Assembly (NCBI GenBank): GCA_036502295.1
Contig: DASXYU010000008.1
Coordinates: 1-33,507 of the forward strand
DNA from: DASXYU01 sp036502295
GTDB taxonomy: Bacteria; Actinomycetota; Actinomycetes; Mycobacteriales; Jatrophihabitantaceae
Length of the DNA: 33,507 bases
Direction of reading: 5' to 3'
Shown piece by piece: positions 22,625 through 30,883 of the stretch. How positions within the stretch are numbered: position 1 is the first letter of the stretch; the number at the start of each line of letters is the position of its first letter. Below the pieces are notes generated by a model. It saw nothing but the letters and a program-made list of their open reading frames with translations. It was not told where the DNA came from and did no database searches. A program made the position numbers and the translations under genes.

Positions 22625-23392
22625 ATGGACAACCCCGTGGACTTCTCCGGGAGTGCGGTGATCGTCACCGGTGGCACCCGCGGCATCGGCCGCGTGATCG
22701 CGCAACGCTTCCTCGGCGCGGGCGCCGACGTCCTCGTCTGCGGACGCAGCGAACCCGAAGAACTGCCATCGGCAGACGAACGGACGGCCGCGTTCTTCTC
22801 CGCGGACATCCGCGACCCCGAGCAGGCGAAGGCGGTGGTGAACGCCGCAGTGGAGGCCTTCGGACGCCTCGACGTCCTGATCAACAACGCGGGAGGCTCC
22901 CCCAACGCCGACGCCACCACCGTCTCCCCGCGCTTCGTCGAGCGGATCGTCGCGCTCAACCTGCTCTCCCCGTTCTACGTCTCGCAACCGGCGAACGCCG
23001 TGATGCAGCAGCAGGACGGCGGCTGCATCGTGAACATCGGCAGTGTCTCGGCTCACCAGGCTTCGCCGCTGTCGGCGGCGTACTCGGCGGCGAAGGCCGG
23101 CCTGGTGCAGCTCACTCGCTCCCTCGCGCTGGAGTGGGCGCCGAAGGTCCGCGTCAACCACATCACGACCGGGCTGATCTTCACCGAGGCGGCCATCGAC
23201 CACTACGGCCCGGACGGTGGCGCTGCGGTGGCGAGGACGATCCCGATGGGACGCATGGCGGTACCGGGCGATGTCGCGTCAGCGTGCCTGTTTCTCGCGT
23301 CACCGCTGGCCGCCTACGTCACGGGGGCCGATCTCGCGGTACATGGCGGCGGCGAGGTGCCGGCCCGGTTCGTCGTCGCGCAGACGGAGTGA
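22625..23392 (+). CDS. Short-chain dehydrogenase/reductase of the KstR2 regulon
   Basis: This is a 255-aa SDR. The cofactor motif is TGGTRGIG (about 15-22), then VLINNAGGSPNAD, Ser in NIGSVSA and YSAAK as Tyr/Lys pair. The C-terminus carries DLAVHGGGEVPARF. It resembles an SDR that accompanies the HIP gene clusters of mycobacteria, but I would not fix the ortholog. I used the ATG at 22625-22627. A GTG at 22616, overlapping the fadA6 stop (GTGA), would add three residues and fits the coupling seen elsewhere in this window. It should oxidise or reduce a beta-hydroxy/keto position in the FadA6 branch of the pathway. Confidence 0.86.
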   Translation: MDNPVDFSGSAVIVTGGTRGIGRVIAQRFLGAGADVLVCGRSEPEELPSADERTAAFFSADIRDPEQAKAVVNAAVEAFGRLDVLINNAGGSPNADATTVSPRFVERIVALNLLSPFYVSQPANAVMQQQDGGCIVNIGSVSAHQASPLSAAYSAAKAGLVQLTRSLALEWAPKVRVNHITTGLIFTEAAIDHYGPDGGAAVARTIPMGRMAVPGDVASACLFLASPLAAYVTGADLAVHGGGEVPARFVVAQTE

Positions 23393-23967
23393 CCGACGTC
23401 GTGGACGCGCTGCGAGACAAGCAGGAGATCCACGAGGTCGTGCTGCGCTACTGCCGGGGCGTGGACCGACTCGACCTGGACCTGGTGCGCGGCTGCTACC
23501 ACGCTGATGGCATCGACCACCACACCGGTTTCACCGGCACCGTCGATGAGTACGTGACCTGGGTGCGCGGGGCGCTGAACCGCTTCGCCGGAACCATGCA
23601 CATCCTCGCCAACCACTACGTGGAACTGCACGGTGACCTGGAACTGCACGGTGACCTGGAACTGCATGGTGACCTGGAACTGCATGGTGACGTGGCGCGC
23701 AGCGAGGCCTACGGCACGGCGGCGCACTGGGACGAGGCCGGCGAGAATCCGCGGCTCAACTTCACCAGCGGATTTCGATACGTCGACCGGATGGAGCGCC
23801 GGGATGGCCGCTGGGCGATCGCCGAGCGGTGGGCCGTGCGCGAATGGACACGCTCGGACGCCGGGCGCTACCTGCCGAAGGAGGGCGAGGGGCCGAGTGC
23901 GCGCCGCGATCGCGACGATCCGCTGTACCACGCACTTGATGCCGCCGGCCCCGATCCCCTCGGCTGA
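23389..23967 (+). CDS. SnoaL-like dehydratase candidate with internal repeat
   Basis: This is a 192-aa SnoaL/NTF2-like protein, longer than the usual 140-160 aa. The helix LRYCRGVDRLDLDLV has Tyr and Asp five residues apart, and MHILANHYVEL supplies His, reproducing the Tyr/Asp/His pattern of BaiE-type steroid dehydratases. Directly after this His-containing strand comes a fourfold ELHGDL repeat encoded by 18-bp units (about residues 79-102). The C-terminus reads RDGRWAIAERWAVREW, typical of the family. It starts at a GTG overlapping the SDR stop (GTGA), with another GTG at 23401 possible. It is the last gene of the fadA6 unit and ends 6 nt before a convergent gene. Dehydratase function is inferred from motif and context. 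Confidence 0.8.
   Translation: MTDVVDALRDKQEIHEVVLRYCRGVDRLDLDLVRGCYHADGIDHHTGFTGTVDEYVTWVRGALNRFAGTMHILANHYVELHGDLELHGDLELHGDLELHGDVARSEAYGTAAHWDEAGENPRLNFTSGFRYVDRMERRDGRWAIAERWAVREWTRSDAGRYLPKEGEGPSARRDRDDPLYHALDAAGPDPLG
23623..23694 (+). repeat. Four tandem in-frame 18-bp repeats (ELHGDL)
   Basis: The unit GAACTGCACGGTGACCTG occurs four times without gaps. Copies 1 and 2 are identical, copies 3 and 4 share a C-to-T change, and copy 4 has one more change (GACGTG). Each unit is six codons, so copy-number changes keep the frame. The near identity of copies at both DNA and protein level indicates recent expansion. Confidence 0.97.
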
Positions 23968-23973
23968 GCGAAC

Positions 23974-25041
23974 TCAGCGCAGCAGACCGGCGACGCGTCC
24001 GATCTCGGCGCGCAGTGCGGTGTCGCTGCCGAGCAACAACTGGCTCGACTTGGCCCGCTTGAAGTAGAGGTGCGCCTCGTGCTCCCAGGTGAAGCCGATG
24101 CCACCGTGTAGCTGGATCATCTCGCCGGTCACGCGTGTGAACGTCCGCGAGGCGACGAGGGCGGCGAGCGGGGCGAGCGCCGCGAGAGACACCTCCGGCC
24201 GGGCCTGCTCGGGGTGGGCGTGCTCAGGGAGCGCTGCCGTCCAGACCGCGGCCCTGACGGCCGAGCGTGCCGCCGCGACTTCCACGGCGAGGTCGGCACA
24301 TCGATGCTTCAGCGCCTGGAACGAGCCGATCGGACGCCCGAACTGCTCGCGGGTCTTCAGGTATCCGACGGTGACGTCGAGACAGTGCTCCGCACCGGCG
24401 AGGCACTCGGCGGCGGTGAGCACGCGGTGCAGCGCCAACGCGCGCGCCGACTCCCCCACCCGTACCGCCGGAGCAGCATCAAGGCGCAGGCTCGCCTGCG
24501 GCCGTGTCTGGTCCAGCGTCGGCTGCGGCGTCACCGTCACGGCGGAGGCCCGCACAGCGAGCAGGTCCCGCCCCATCGCGATCAGGAAGACGTCCGCGGC
24601 AGCGCCGTCCACGACATTGCCAGCCGTCCCGGTCAGCGATCCGTCGGCACCCACCGAGAGGTCGGCATGCCAGGCCGGCGCGCCGACCAGCGACCCGTCC
24701 GCCAAACCTGGCAGCAGCTCCTCGGCGAGCGGAGCGACCGACTCAGCCAGCAACAACACCACCAGCGCCGAGGACGCATACGGCGAGGGAAGCAGCACCC
24801 GTCCCAGTTCTTCCACGGCGACGGTCACCTCTGCGAAACCCGCGCCGGCACCGCCGACGCTCTCGGGAACGGCAAGTCCAAGCAGGCCGAGATCGTTCGA
24901 CAGGCTCTTCCACGCCGCCTCATCGATGCCGGTCTGCGAGGCCATCGCGGCCCGCACCCGCTCCGGGGTGGCGTGCTTCCGCGTGAACGAGCGCAGCGCG
25001 TCGCGCAGCGCCTCCTGCTCGGGGGTGTCGAAGAACTCCAT
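23974..25041 (-). CDS. Acyl-CoA dehydrogenase, small (beta-type) subunit
   Basis: This is a 355-aa acyl-CoA dehydrogenase-fold protein starting at the ATG at 25039-25041 (MEFFDTPEQEALRDALRSF), which overlaps the FadE30 stop by one base. GAGG lies 7 nt upstream. The C-terminal IQLHGGIGFTWEHEAHLYFKR is characteristic of the shorter partner subunits of steroid FadE heterotetramers. The N-terminal FAD/substrate domain is shorter than in FadE30. Frame upstream of this start is only a shadow of the FadE30 gene. The tight coupling suggests that it and FadE30 form an alpha2beta2 complex, as shown for other actinobacterial steroid FadE pairs. It is the last gene of the eleven-gene operon. Confidence 0.85.
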   Translation of the reverse strand: MEFFDTPEQEALRDALRSFTRKHATPERVRAAMASQTGIDEAAWKSLSNDLGLLGLAVPESVGGAGAGFAEVTVAVEELGRVLLPSPYASSALVVLLLAESVAPLAEELLPGLADGSLVGAPAWHADLSVGADGSLTGTAGNVVDGAAADVFLIAMGRDLLAVRASAVTVTPQPTLDQTRPQASLRLDAAPAVRVGESARALALHRVLTAAECLAGAEHCLDVTVGYLKTREQFGRPIGSFQALKHRCADLAVEVAAARSAVRAAVWTAALPEHAHPEQARPEVSLAALAPLAALVASRTFTRVTGEMIQLHGGIGFTWEHEAHLYFKRAKSSQLLLGSDTALRAEIGRVAGLLR

Positions 25042-26225
25042 CAGCGCGCCTCGCGCGGCAGGCCGAGCAACCGCTCGGCGATCACGTTGCGCTGGATCTC
25101 GTTCGAGCCGCCGTAGATCGTGTCGGAACGAGTGAAGAGAAACAGCCGCTGGGCATCGGTGAGGTCGTAGTCCGGGCCGGTGAGCGTCGCCTCCGGGCCG
25201 CCCACGTCGACTGCGAGCTCGCCGAGATCGCGGTGCCACGATGCCCACATCAGCTTGGCGACATTGGCCTCGGTACCGGGCGCATTGCCGGGCCCGGCAC
25301 CGAGGCGGGCACCGAGGGTTGCCAGCGCCGTCCAGTGCATGACCTGTAGCCCGATCCATGCCTCCACGAGGCGGGCTGCGAGCTGTGGGTCATCGATGGC
25401 GCCGTTCGCGTGTGCTGCCGCGAGCACCGCCTCGAACTCCTGGCGAAAGCCCATCTGCTGGCCGAAGGTCGAGACGCCACGCTCGACGGCGAGGGTCCCC
25501 ATCGCCACCTGCCAGCCGTCGCCCGGGGCACCGACGATGTCCTGCGCCGCGGCGCGCACGTCGTCGAAGAACACCTCGTTGAACTCCGATGTGCCGGTGA
25601 GCTGCACGATCGGACGCACGTCCACGCCCGGCTGGCGCATCGGGACCAGCAGGTAGGACAGGCCGTGGTGTCGCTCGGCAGCGGCATCCGTGCGAGCCAG
25701 GACGAAGCACCAGTCGGCGAACTGGGCCAGCGACGTCCATACCTTCTGGCCGTCGACATGCCACTGGCCGTCACGCAGCTCCGCCCGGGTCTTCACCGCC
25801 GCGAGGTCGGAGCCCGCGCCCGGCTCCGAGTACCCCTGGCACCACATCTCGGCGCCGGAGAGAATCCCCGGCAGGTAGCGCTGCTTCTGCTCGCTGCTGC
25901 CGAACATGATCAGCGTCGGGCCGAGCAGTTGTTCGCCCACGTGACCGGCGCGTCCTGGCGCCCCGGCGCGCGCGTACTCCTCGTAGAAGATGACCTGGTG
26001 GCTCCACGGCAGGCCACGGCCGCCGTCCTCCTCGGACCAGCCGAGCCCGATCCAACCCCCCTCGCCGAGGCGCCGCTCCCAGGCGATGCGCTCCTCGACG
26101 AACTCGTGCTCGCGGCCCGGGCCGCCTCTGCCGACCAGCGTCGCGAACTCGCCGGTGAGATTCGTGGCGAGCCAGTCGCGGACCTCGGCCCGGAATGCCT
26201 CCGCGTCGGGGACCGACACGCTCAC
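25041..26225 (-). CDS. fadE30: Acyl-CoA dehydrogenase FadE30
   Basis: This is a 394-aa FAD-dependent acyl-CoA dehydrogenase. It shows WLATNLTGEFATLVGRGGPG, WCQGYSEPGAGSDLA, GQKVWTSLAQFADWC and the C-terminal DTIYGGSNEIQRN, all as I recall them from FadE30, the enzyme that dehydrogenates the propionyl side chain of HIP-CoA. That makes it the step directly after FadD3. It begins at a GTG (26223-26225) overlapping the SDR stop (GTGA). A second GTG two codons on has a better-spaced GGAG. A small-subunit gene follows at once, so this FadE30 may work as a heteromer. Confidence 0.87.
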   Translation of the reverse strand: MSVSVPDAEAFRAEVRDWLATNLTGEFATLVGRGGPGREHEFVEERIAWERRLGEGGWIGLGWSEEDGGRGLPWSHQVIFYEEYARAGAPGRAGHVGEQLLGPTLIMFGSSEQKQRYLPGILSGAEMWCQGYSEPGAGSDLAAVKTRAELRDGQWHVDGQKVWTSLAQFADWCFVLARTDAAAERHHGLSYLLVPMRQPGVDVRPIVQLTGTSEFNEVFFDDVRAAAQDIVGAPGDGWQVAMGTLAVERGVSTFGQQMGFRQEFEAVLAAAHANGAIDDPQLAARLVEAWIGLQVMHWTALATLGARLGAGPGNAPGTEANVAKLMWASWHRDLGELAVDVGGPEATLTGPDYDLTDAQRLFLFTRSDTIYGGSNEIQRNVIAERLLGLPREAR

Positions 26226-27094
26226 GCTCCGTAGACGAGGGCTGGGGCGGGGGCGTTCGCGATCAGCTCATGCACGACAGCGCCGATCTCGGTGGCCCCC
26301 CACCGCTCGCCCTTGTCGATCGGCGAGCCGTGTTGCCAGCCGTCGGCGACGCTCACCGCACCGCCCTCGATCTCGAAGACGCGGCCGGTGACATCACAGT
26401 CCGCACTGGCCAGCCACACCACGAGCGGCGAGACATTGCCCGGGTGCATCGCGTCGAAGCCGCTCTCGGGAGCCTGCATCCGCTCCCCGAACGCTGCCTC
26501 GGTCATCTGCGTGCGCGCCGAGGGGGCGATGGCGTTGATATTGATGCCGTAGCGGGCGAACTCCACCGAACCGGTCTGGGTGAGCACCGCAATGCCGGCC
26601 TTCGCCGCGCCGTAGTTGCCCTGCCCGACACTGCCCATCAGACCCGCCCCGGAGCTGGTGTTCACGATCCGCGGGTCCAGCGTCTCACCTGCCTTGCTGC
26701 GGTCGCGCCAGTACTCCGCCGCATGCCGCATCGGCGCGAAGTGGCCCTTCAGATCGACTCTGAGGACGAGGTCCCATTCGTCCTCAGTCATGGTGACGAG
26801 CATGCGGTCACGGTTGATGCCCGCGTTGTTCACCAGTGCGTGCAGGGCTCCGAATGCTTCGACCGCGGTGGTGACCAGTGAGCGCGCGTACTCCCAGTCG
26901 CTGACGTCGCCGGTGGTCGCGATCGCGCTGCCGCCGGTAGCGCGGATCTCGACAGCAACGGCCTCGGCCGCGTCGCCGACGTCGTTGACCACGACCCGCG
27001 CGCCGTGCGCCCCGAAGGCGAGCGCGTGCGCACGCCCAAGACCCTGACCGGCGCCGGTGACGATCACGACGCGCCCTTGCACCCCTGCGCTCAC
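26222..27094 (-). CDS. SDR, MFE-2-type 3-hydroxyacyl-CoA dehydrogenase-like
   Basis: This is a 290-aa SDR of the group that resembles the dehydrogenase domain of peroxisomal multifunctional enzyme 2. It shows TGAGQGLGRAHALAF (cofactor), RVVVNDVGDA, NNAGINRDRM, Ser in NTSSGAGLMG and NYGAAKAGIAV (Tyr/Lys), then SPLVVWLAS and GRVFEIEGG. It is close to the SDR product of Rv3548c in the mycobacterial KstR2 regulon. Its likely role is oxidation of a 3-hydroxyacyl-CoA to the 3-keto form ahead of thiolysis. It starts at a GTG (27092-27094) with GGAAGGGA upstream, overlapping the crotonase stop. A paralogue opens the same operon at 33430. Confidence 0.88.
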   Translation of the reverse strand: MSAGVQGRVVIVTGAGQGLGRAHALAFGAHGARVVVNDVGDAAEAVAVEIRATGGSAIATTGDVSDWEYARSLVTTAVEAFGALHALVNNAGINRDRMLVTMTEDEWDLVLRVDLKGHFAPMRHAAEYWRDRSKAGETLDPRIVNTSSGAGLMGSVGQGNYGAAKAGIAVLTQTGSVEFARYGININAIAPSARTQMTEAAFGERMQAPESGFDAMHPGNVSPLVVWLASADCDVTGRVFEIEGGAVSVADGWQHGSPIDKGERWGATEIGAVVHELIANAPAPALVYGA

Positions 27095-27975
27095 TGTTGC
27101 TTCCCTTCCGGCTGCTCTTCCGATTCGCGTCGTTGATCGCGCATCGAGCGCGCATCCTGGCCGCCGAGGGAGTCCGCGCCGACCTCGGCGTTGTGGGCGT
27201 GCGCCAAGTGGTGCAGCCCGAAGACCGAGTCGATGCCGATCTGCAGCCCCATCGCGTCCTCGGCCTGGTTCACAGCCTTCTTGGTGAGCGCCAGACCCAG
27301 CCGCGGCATCTGCGCGATCTTGGTCGCGGTATCGGTGACCTGCCGCGCCAGTTCTTCACGAGGGACGACGCGGTTGACCATGCCGATCTGCAATGCGCGT
27401 TCGGCGGTGATGCGCTCACCGAGGAAGAGGAACTCCTTCGCCTGCCGGGGCCCCAGCACCCAGGGATGGGCGAAGTACTCCACGCCGGGAATGCCCATAC
27501 GCACCACCGGATCTGCGAAGAAGGCGTCGTCGGAGGCGATGATCAGATCGCAGATCCAGGCAAGCATCAGGCCGCCCGCGATGCACGCGCCGTGCACCTG
27601 CGCGATCACCGGCTTGGGTAGCTCGCGCCAGCGCCGGCACATGCCGAGGTAGACCTCCTGCTCGCGGGCGAAGCGACTCTCGCCGCCGAGCTTGCCGATG
27701 TGGTCCCACCAGAGTCCTGCACGGCGGTCGAAAGACTCGTCGATGTCGCGGCCGGGGGTGCCGATGTCGTGGCCGGCGGAGAAGTGCTTGCCGGCACCGG
27801 TGAGCACGACCACCTTCACGTCGTCGTCGGCGGCGGCGCGGTAGAACGCGGAGTCCAGCGCGTAGGTCATCTTCGAGTTCTGCGCGTTGCTGTACTCGGG
27901 ACGGTTCATCGTCACGCGGGCGATCGGTCCGTCCACCTCGTAGAGCACGACGTCGTCCGCTGTCGTTTCGGGCAT
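27091..27975 (-). CDS. Crotonase-fold protein (enoyl-CoA hydratase-like)
   Basis: This is a 294-aa crotonase superfamily protein. The oxyanion-hole segments are FSAGHDIGTPG and GACIAGGLML. The two glutamates of true enoyl-CoA hydratases appear to be missing: the first position is in GGLMLAW and the second in ADPVVRMG. It also has an insertion between the two oxyanion segments (residues around 75-110, rich in Trp, Arg and Glu) and a charged C-terminal tail. The reaction may be hydrolysis, isomerisation or C-C cleavage rather than hydration. I chose the ATG at 27973-27975, with GGAAGG about 11 nt upstream; a GTG at 27984 overlapping the previous stop is the alternative. Confidence 0.83.
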   Translation of the reverse strand: MPETTADDVVLYEVDGPIARVTMNRPEYSNAQNSKMTYALDSAFYRAAADDDVKVVVLTGAGKHFSAGHDIGTPGRDIDESFDRRAGLWWDHIGKLGGESRFAREQEVYLGMCRRWRELPKPVIAQVHGACIAGGLMLAWICDLIIASDDAFFADPVVRMGIPGVEYFAHPWVLGPRQAKEFLFLGERITAERALQIGMVNRVVPREELARQVTDTATKIAQMPRLGLALTKKAVNQAEDAMGLQIGIDSVFGLHHLAHAHNAEVGADSLGGQDARSMRDQRRESEEQPEGKQQ

Positions 27976-27980
27976 CGCTG

Positions 27981-28997
27981 TCACTGCCTTCCGGTCGTGT
28001 CTGTCAGGCCGAGTTCGGCGGCGAGTCGCGCGCGATGCAGGTCGGCGGAGCCCCAGCTGCGCGCCAGCGCCCAGGCCCGCTTCGCGTACAGGTGCAGGTC
28101 GTACTCGGTGGTGTAGCCGATCGCGCCGTGGCACTGGATGCAGGTGCGCGCGGCGAGCGTGGCGGCATCCGTTGCGAGCACCTTCGCCAGCGACGTCGCC
28201 CGTGCAGCCTCTGGGGCATCGGTCGCTTGCGCCCAACCCGCGGCGAGGACGGCCGGGCGGGCGAACTCCACTGCGAGCAGGACGTCCGCGAGGTGGTGCT
28301 TGACGGCCTGGAAGCTGCCGACCGGCACGCCGAACTGCTCGCGCTTGGTGACGTAGCCGACGGTGAGCCCGAGCATCTGGTCGGCGAGGCCGACAAGCAG
28401 CGCCGAGACGCCGAGCACGCCGCGTTGCCACGCGCGGGAGGCGGCGGGGCCGTCCGGCGCCAGCTCCACTCCCCCGGTCGGGCGCTCACGCAGGCGCAGC
28501 AGGCCGCGCGAGGCGTCGACGGTCCTCACCGGATCGGCGGCGAGTTCGCCCCGCTCGTGCAGGCGCAGCGCGCCGTCGGCATCGGCGAGCAGGACGAAGT
28601 CGGCGACCGCGCCGAAGGGGACGAGGGGACCGCCGGTGAGTTGTGCGGCGACCAGCGCGCGGCCGGCGAGGACGTCGGCAAGGAGGGGGTGCGCCGCTGC
28701 CTCCAGCAGCGGCGCGGTTACGGCGACCGTCTCCACCACCGGCACCGGCAGGGCCGAGATCCCGACGCGTTCGAGCGCGGGCACCAGTGCGCTCTCGTCC
28801 AGACCGATGCCGCCGGCGGCCTCACCGACGAGCGCGCCGGCGAGGCCGGTGGCGGCCAGCTCACCCCACGCGGCGCGCACGGTGGCCCAGTCACCACCCC
28901 AGCCGGCACGGATGGTTGCCGGGGTGCCGCGCACCGCGAGGACGGCATCGACCGCCGACCGCAGCGCGGCGGCGTCCTCGGCGACAGCGAATCGCAT
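27981..28997 (-). CDS. Acyl-CoA dehydrogenase, small (beta-type) subunit, FadE32/33-like
   Basis: This is a 338-aa acyl-CoA dehydrogenase-fold protein beginning at the ATG at 28995-28997 (MRFAVAEDAAALRSAV). A GTG at 29006 that overlaps the FadE31-like stop would add three residues. The frame extends open for over 2 kb upstream, but that is a shadow of other genes. The C-terminal IQCHGAIGYTTEYDLHLYAKRA marks it as a partner subunit, similar to the other small subunit at 23974. It is 5 nt downstream of a large-subunit gene, so the two probably form a heterotetramer. In known hosts FadE31 pairs with FadE32 and FadE33 to handle a methyl-branched dioate after ring opening. Confidence 0.82.
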   Translation of the reverse strand: MRFAVAEDAAALRSAVDAVLAVRGTPATIRAGWGGDWATVRAAWGELAATGLAGALVGEAAGGIGLDESALVPALERVGISALPVPVVETVAVTAPLLEAAAHPLLADVLAGRALVAAQLTGGPLVPFGAVADFVLLADADGALRLHERGELAADPVRTVDASRGLLRLRERPTGGVELAPDGPAASRAWQRGVLGVSALLVGLADQMLGLTVGYVTKREQFGVPVGSFQAVKHHLADVLLAVEFARPAVLAAGWAQATDAPEAARATSLAKVLATDAATLAARTCIQCHGAIGYTTEYDLHLYAKRAWALARSWGSADLHRARLAAELGLTDTTGRQ

Positions 28998-29002
28998 GCC
29001 CG

Positions 29003-30133
29003 TCACCTTCGGGGCAGTCCGAGCAGACGCTCGGCCACGATGTTGCGCTGGATCTCGTTGGTGCCCGCGTAGATCGGGCCGGCGAGTGAGAAGAGGAAGC
29101 TGCGGCTCCACGTGCCGTCCAGTTCCGCCTCGTCGCCGAGCAGGTCGGCCGCGGTGGTCTGTAGCGCCAGGTCGAGTTCGGACCAGTACAGCTTGTTGAG
29201 GCTCGAGCGGGCCCCTACCTGCTTGCCCTCGACGATGTCGGTCACCTGCTGCAGCGTGAAGAGAAGGTATGCCTGCGCCTCGATCCACGACTGGACGACT
29301 CGCTCCGGTCGCACCACGCCCGGGCGAGCTCGGGCGAGTTCGATGAGCCGGTCGGCAGCATGCAGGAATCGGCCGGGCGAGCGCAGCGTGAGGCCGCGCT
29401 CCGAGCCGGTGGTCGCCATCGCCACGTTCCAGCCTTTGTGTACCTCGCCGAGCACGTCGGTGTCCGGCACGAAGACGTCGTCGAGGAAGACCTCGGCGAA
29501 TCCCTCGTCGCCATCGAGGCGGTCGAAGCCGCGCACCGTCACGCCGGGTGAGGCGAGATCCACCAAGAAATAGGTGAGGCCGCGATGCCGCTCGGCGGAC
29601 GGGTCGCTGCGGAACAGGCCGAACAGGTGCGTGCAGAAGGCACCCCGCGTCGTCCATGTCTTCTGCCCTGACAGCCGCCAGCCGCCAGCGGCGGCGTCGC
29701 GCACTGCCCTGCTGCTGATACCGGCGAGGTCGGAGCCTGCGCCGGGTTCGGACCACCCCTGCGCCCAGAGGTCCTCGGCGGCGGCCATCCTCGGCAGGAT
29801 GCGGCCTTGCTGCTCGGGGGTGCCGAAGTCGAAGATGCTCGGCGCGAGCAGGAAGATCCCGTTCTGGGTCACCCGCTGTGGCGCGCCGGCGCGGTAGTAC
29901 TCCTCCTCGAAGATCAGCCACTCCCACAGCGTCGCGTCGCGGCCGCCGTACTTCGCCGGCCATGACACGGCCGACCAGCGCGCGGAGTACAGCTCCTTCT
30001 CCCACTCGACATGCAGCGCGAACCCCTCGCGGGTATCGCCGGAGGGCAGCGGCCCGGCAGGGACGTTCGCCTGCAGCCAGGCCCGCGCCTCGTCGCGGAA
30101 GGCGAGCTCGGTGGGCGACCAGGTGAGGTCCAC
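29003..30133 (-). CDS. Acyl-CoA dehydrogenase, large subunit, FadE31-like
   Basis: This is a 376-aa acyl-CoA dehydrogenase. Visible elements are SWPAKYGGRDATLWEWLIFEEE, WAQGWSEPGAGSDLA (FAD/substrate binding), GQKTWTTRGAFC and the C-terminal GPIYAGTNEIQRN, which is the FAD-contact segment of large subunits. The overall pattern resembles FadE31 of the KstR2 regulon, but I recall that sequence less surely than FadE30. It starts at a GTG (30131-30133) 3 nt after the EchA20 stop, with AAGGG 7 nt upstream. Next to it lies a small-subunit gene. Its expected role is dehydrogenation of a ring-opened CoA ester late in C/D-ring degradation. Confidence 0.84.
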   Translation of the reverse strand: MDLTWSPTELAFRDEARAWLQANVPAGPLPSGDTREGFALHVEWEKELYSARWSAVSWPAKYGGRDATLWEWLIFEEEYYRAGAPQRVTQNGIFLLAPSIFDFGTPEQQGRILPRMAAAEDLWAQGWSEPGAGSDLAGISSRAVRDAAAGGWRLSGQKTWTTRGAFCTHLFGLFRSDPSAERHRGLTYFLVDLASPGVTVRGFDRLDGDEGFAEVFLDDVFVPDTDVLGEVHKGWNVAMATTGSERGLTLRSPGRFLHAADRLIELARARPGVVRPERVVQSWIEAQAYLLFTLQQVTDIVEGKQVGARSSLNKLYWSELDLALQTTAADLLGDEAELDGTWSRSFLFSLAGPIYAGTNEIQRNIVAERLLGLPRR

Positions 30134-30136
30134 TCC

Positions 30137-30883
30137 TCAGCCCTTCTGGCCGAAGTCCGCCCGGATCTCGTCCGAGACGCCAGACAGGTTCAGCTCGAAG
30201 GTGTAGCTCTGCTCGTAGCGGTAGCTGCGCTTCACGTCCACCGGGTCGATGCCGTTGAACGCCTCCTTCGCCATCCGGATCACGGCCGGGTTCTTTGCGG
30301 CGATCTCGGCGGCCACCTCCAACGCCCTGGCGCGGAGCTGCTCGCGGGGCACCACCGCGAGCACGGAACCGAAGGCGTGCAGCTCCGCGGCGGTGGCCGT
30401 CGTGGAGGTGTACATCATGGCGCGGGCCTTGTGCTGCGGGACGAGGCGCGAGAGGTGCGTGGCCGCGCCGAGGGCGCCACGGTCGACCTCTGGTAGGCCG
30501 AAGGTGGCGTCGTCGCTGGCGATGATCACGTCGGAGTTGCCGGCCAGTCCGATGCCGCCGCCGAGGCAGAAGCCCTGCACCGCGGTCACCACCGGAACCT
30601 CGCACTCGTACACGGCGGCGAAGGCAGCGAAGCAGCCGCGGTTCGCGGCGATGAGCGCCGCGAAGTTGCCCTGGGCGTGGTCGGCCTGGAATTCCTTGAT
30701 GTCGACGCCCGCGTTGAAGCCGCGCCCCTCGGCCCGCAGCACGAGGACGTGCACGTCGGGCCGGGCGCCGAACGAGCGGACGGTGTCGGCGAGCTGGAAC
30801 CAGCCGGCCGAGGGCAGCGCGTTCACCGGCGGATGGTCGATGACGACCTCGGCGATGTGCTCGGTGACGGAGGTCGTGATCAC
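30137..30883 (-). CDS. echA20: EchA20, crotonase-family ring D hydrolase
   Basis: This is a 248-aa crotonase superfamily enzyme. The stretches EGRGFNAGVDIKEFQ, ANRGCFAAFAAVYECEVPVV, GNSDVIIASDDATFGLPEV and RGALGAATHLSRLVPQH, together with the C-terminal YTFELNLSGVSDEIR, match M. tuberculosis EchA20 as I remember it. EchA20 opens ring D by hydrolysing a beta-diketone-like CoA intermediate before IpdAB opens ring C. The start is the GTG at 30881-30883, which overlaps the MaoC stop (GTGA) and has GGAG 7 nt upstream. Reading further upstream only repeats the MaoC gene in another frame. This is a strong marker that the operon is a HIP-degradation operon. Confidence 0.92.
   Translation of the reverse strand: MITTSVTEHIAEVVIDHPPVNALPSAGWFQLADTVRSFGARPDVHVLVLRAEGRGFNAGVDIKEFQADHAQGNFAALIAANRGCFAAFAAVYECEVPVVTAVQGFCLGGGIGLAGNSDVIIASDDATFGLPEVDRGALGAATHLSRLVPQHKARAMMYTSTTATAAELHAFGSVLAVVPREQLRARALEVAAEIAAKNPAVIRMAKEAFNGIDPVDVKRSYRYEQSYTFELNLSGVSDEIRADFGQKG

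Noticed and set aside
23623..23694. CRISPR-like direct repeat
   Set aside because: Units are contiguous with no spacers, in frame and inside a conserved gene; it is a coding tandem repeat.
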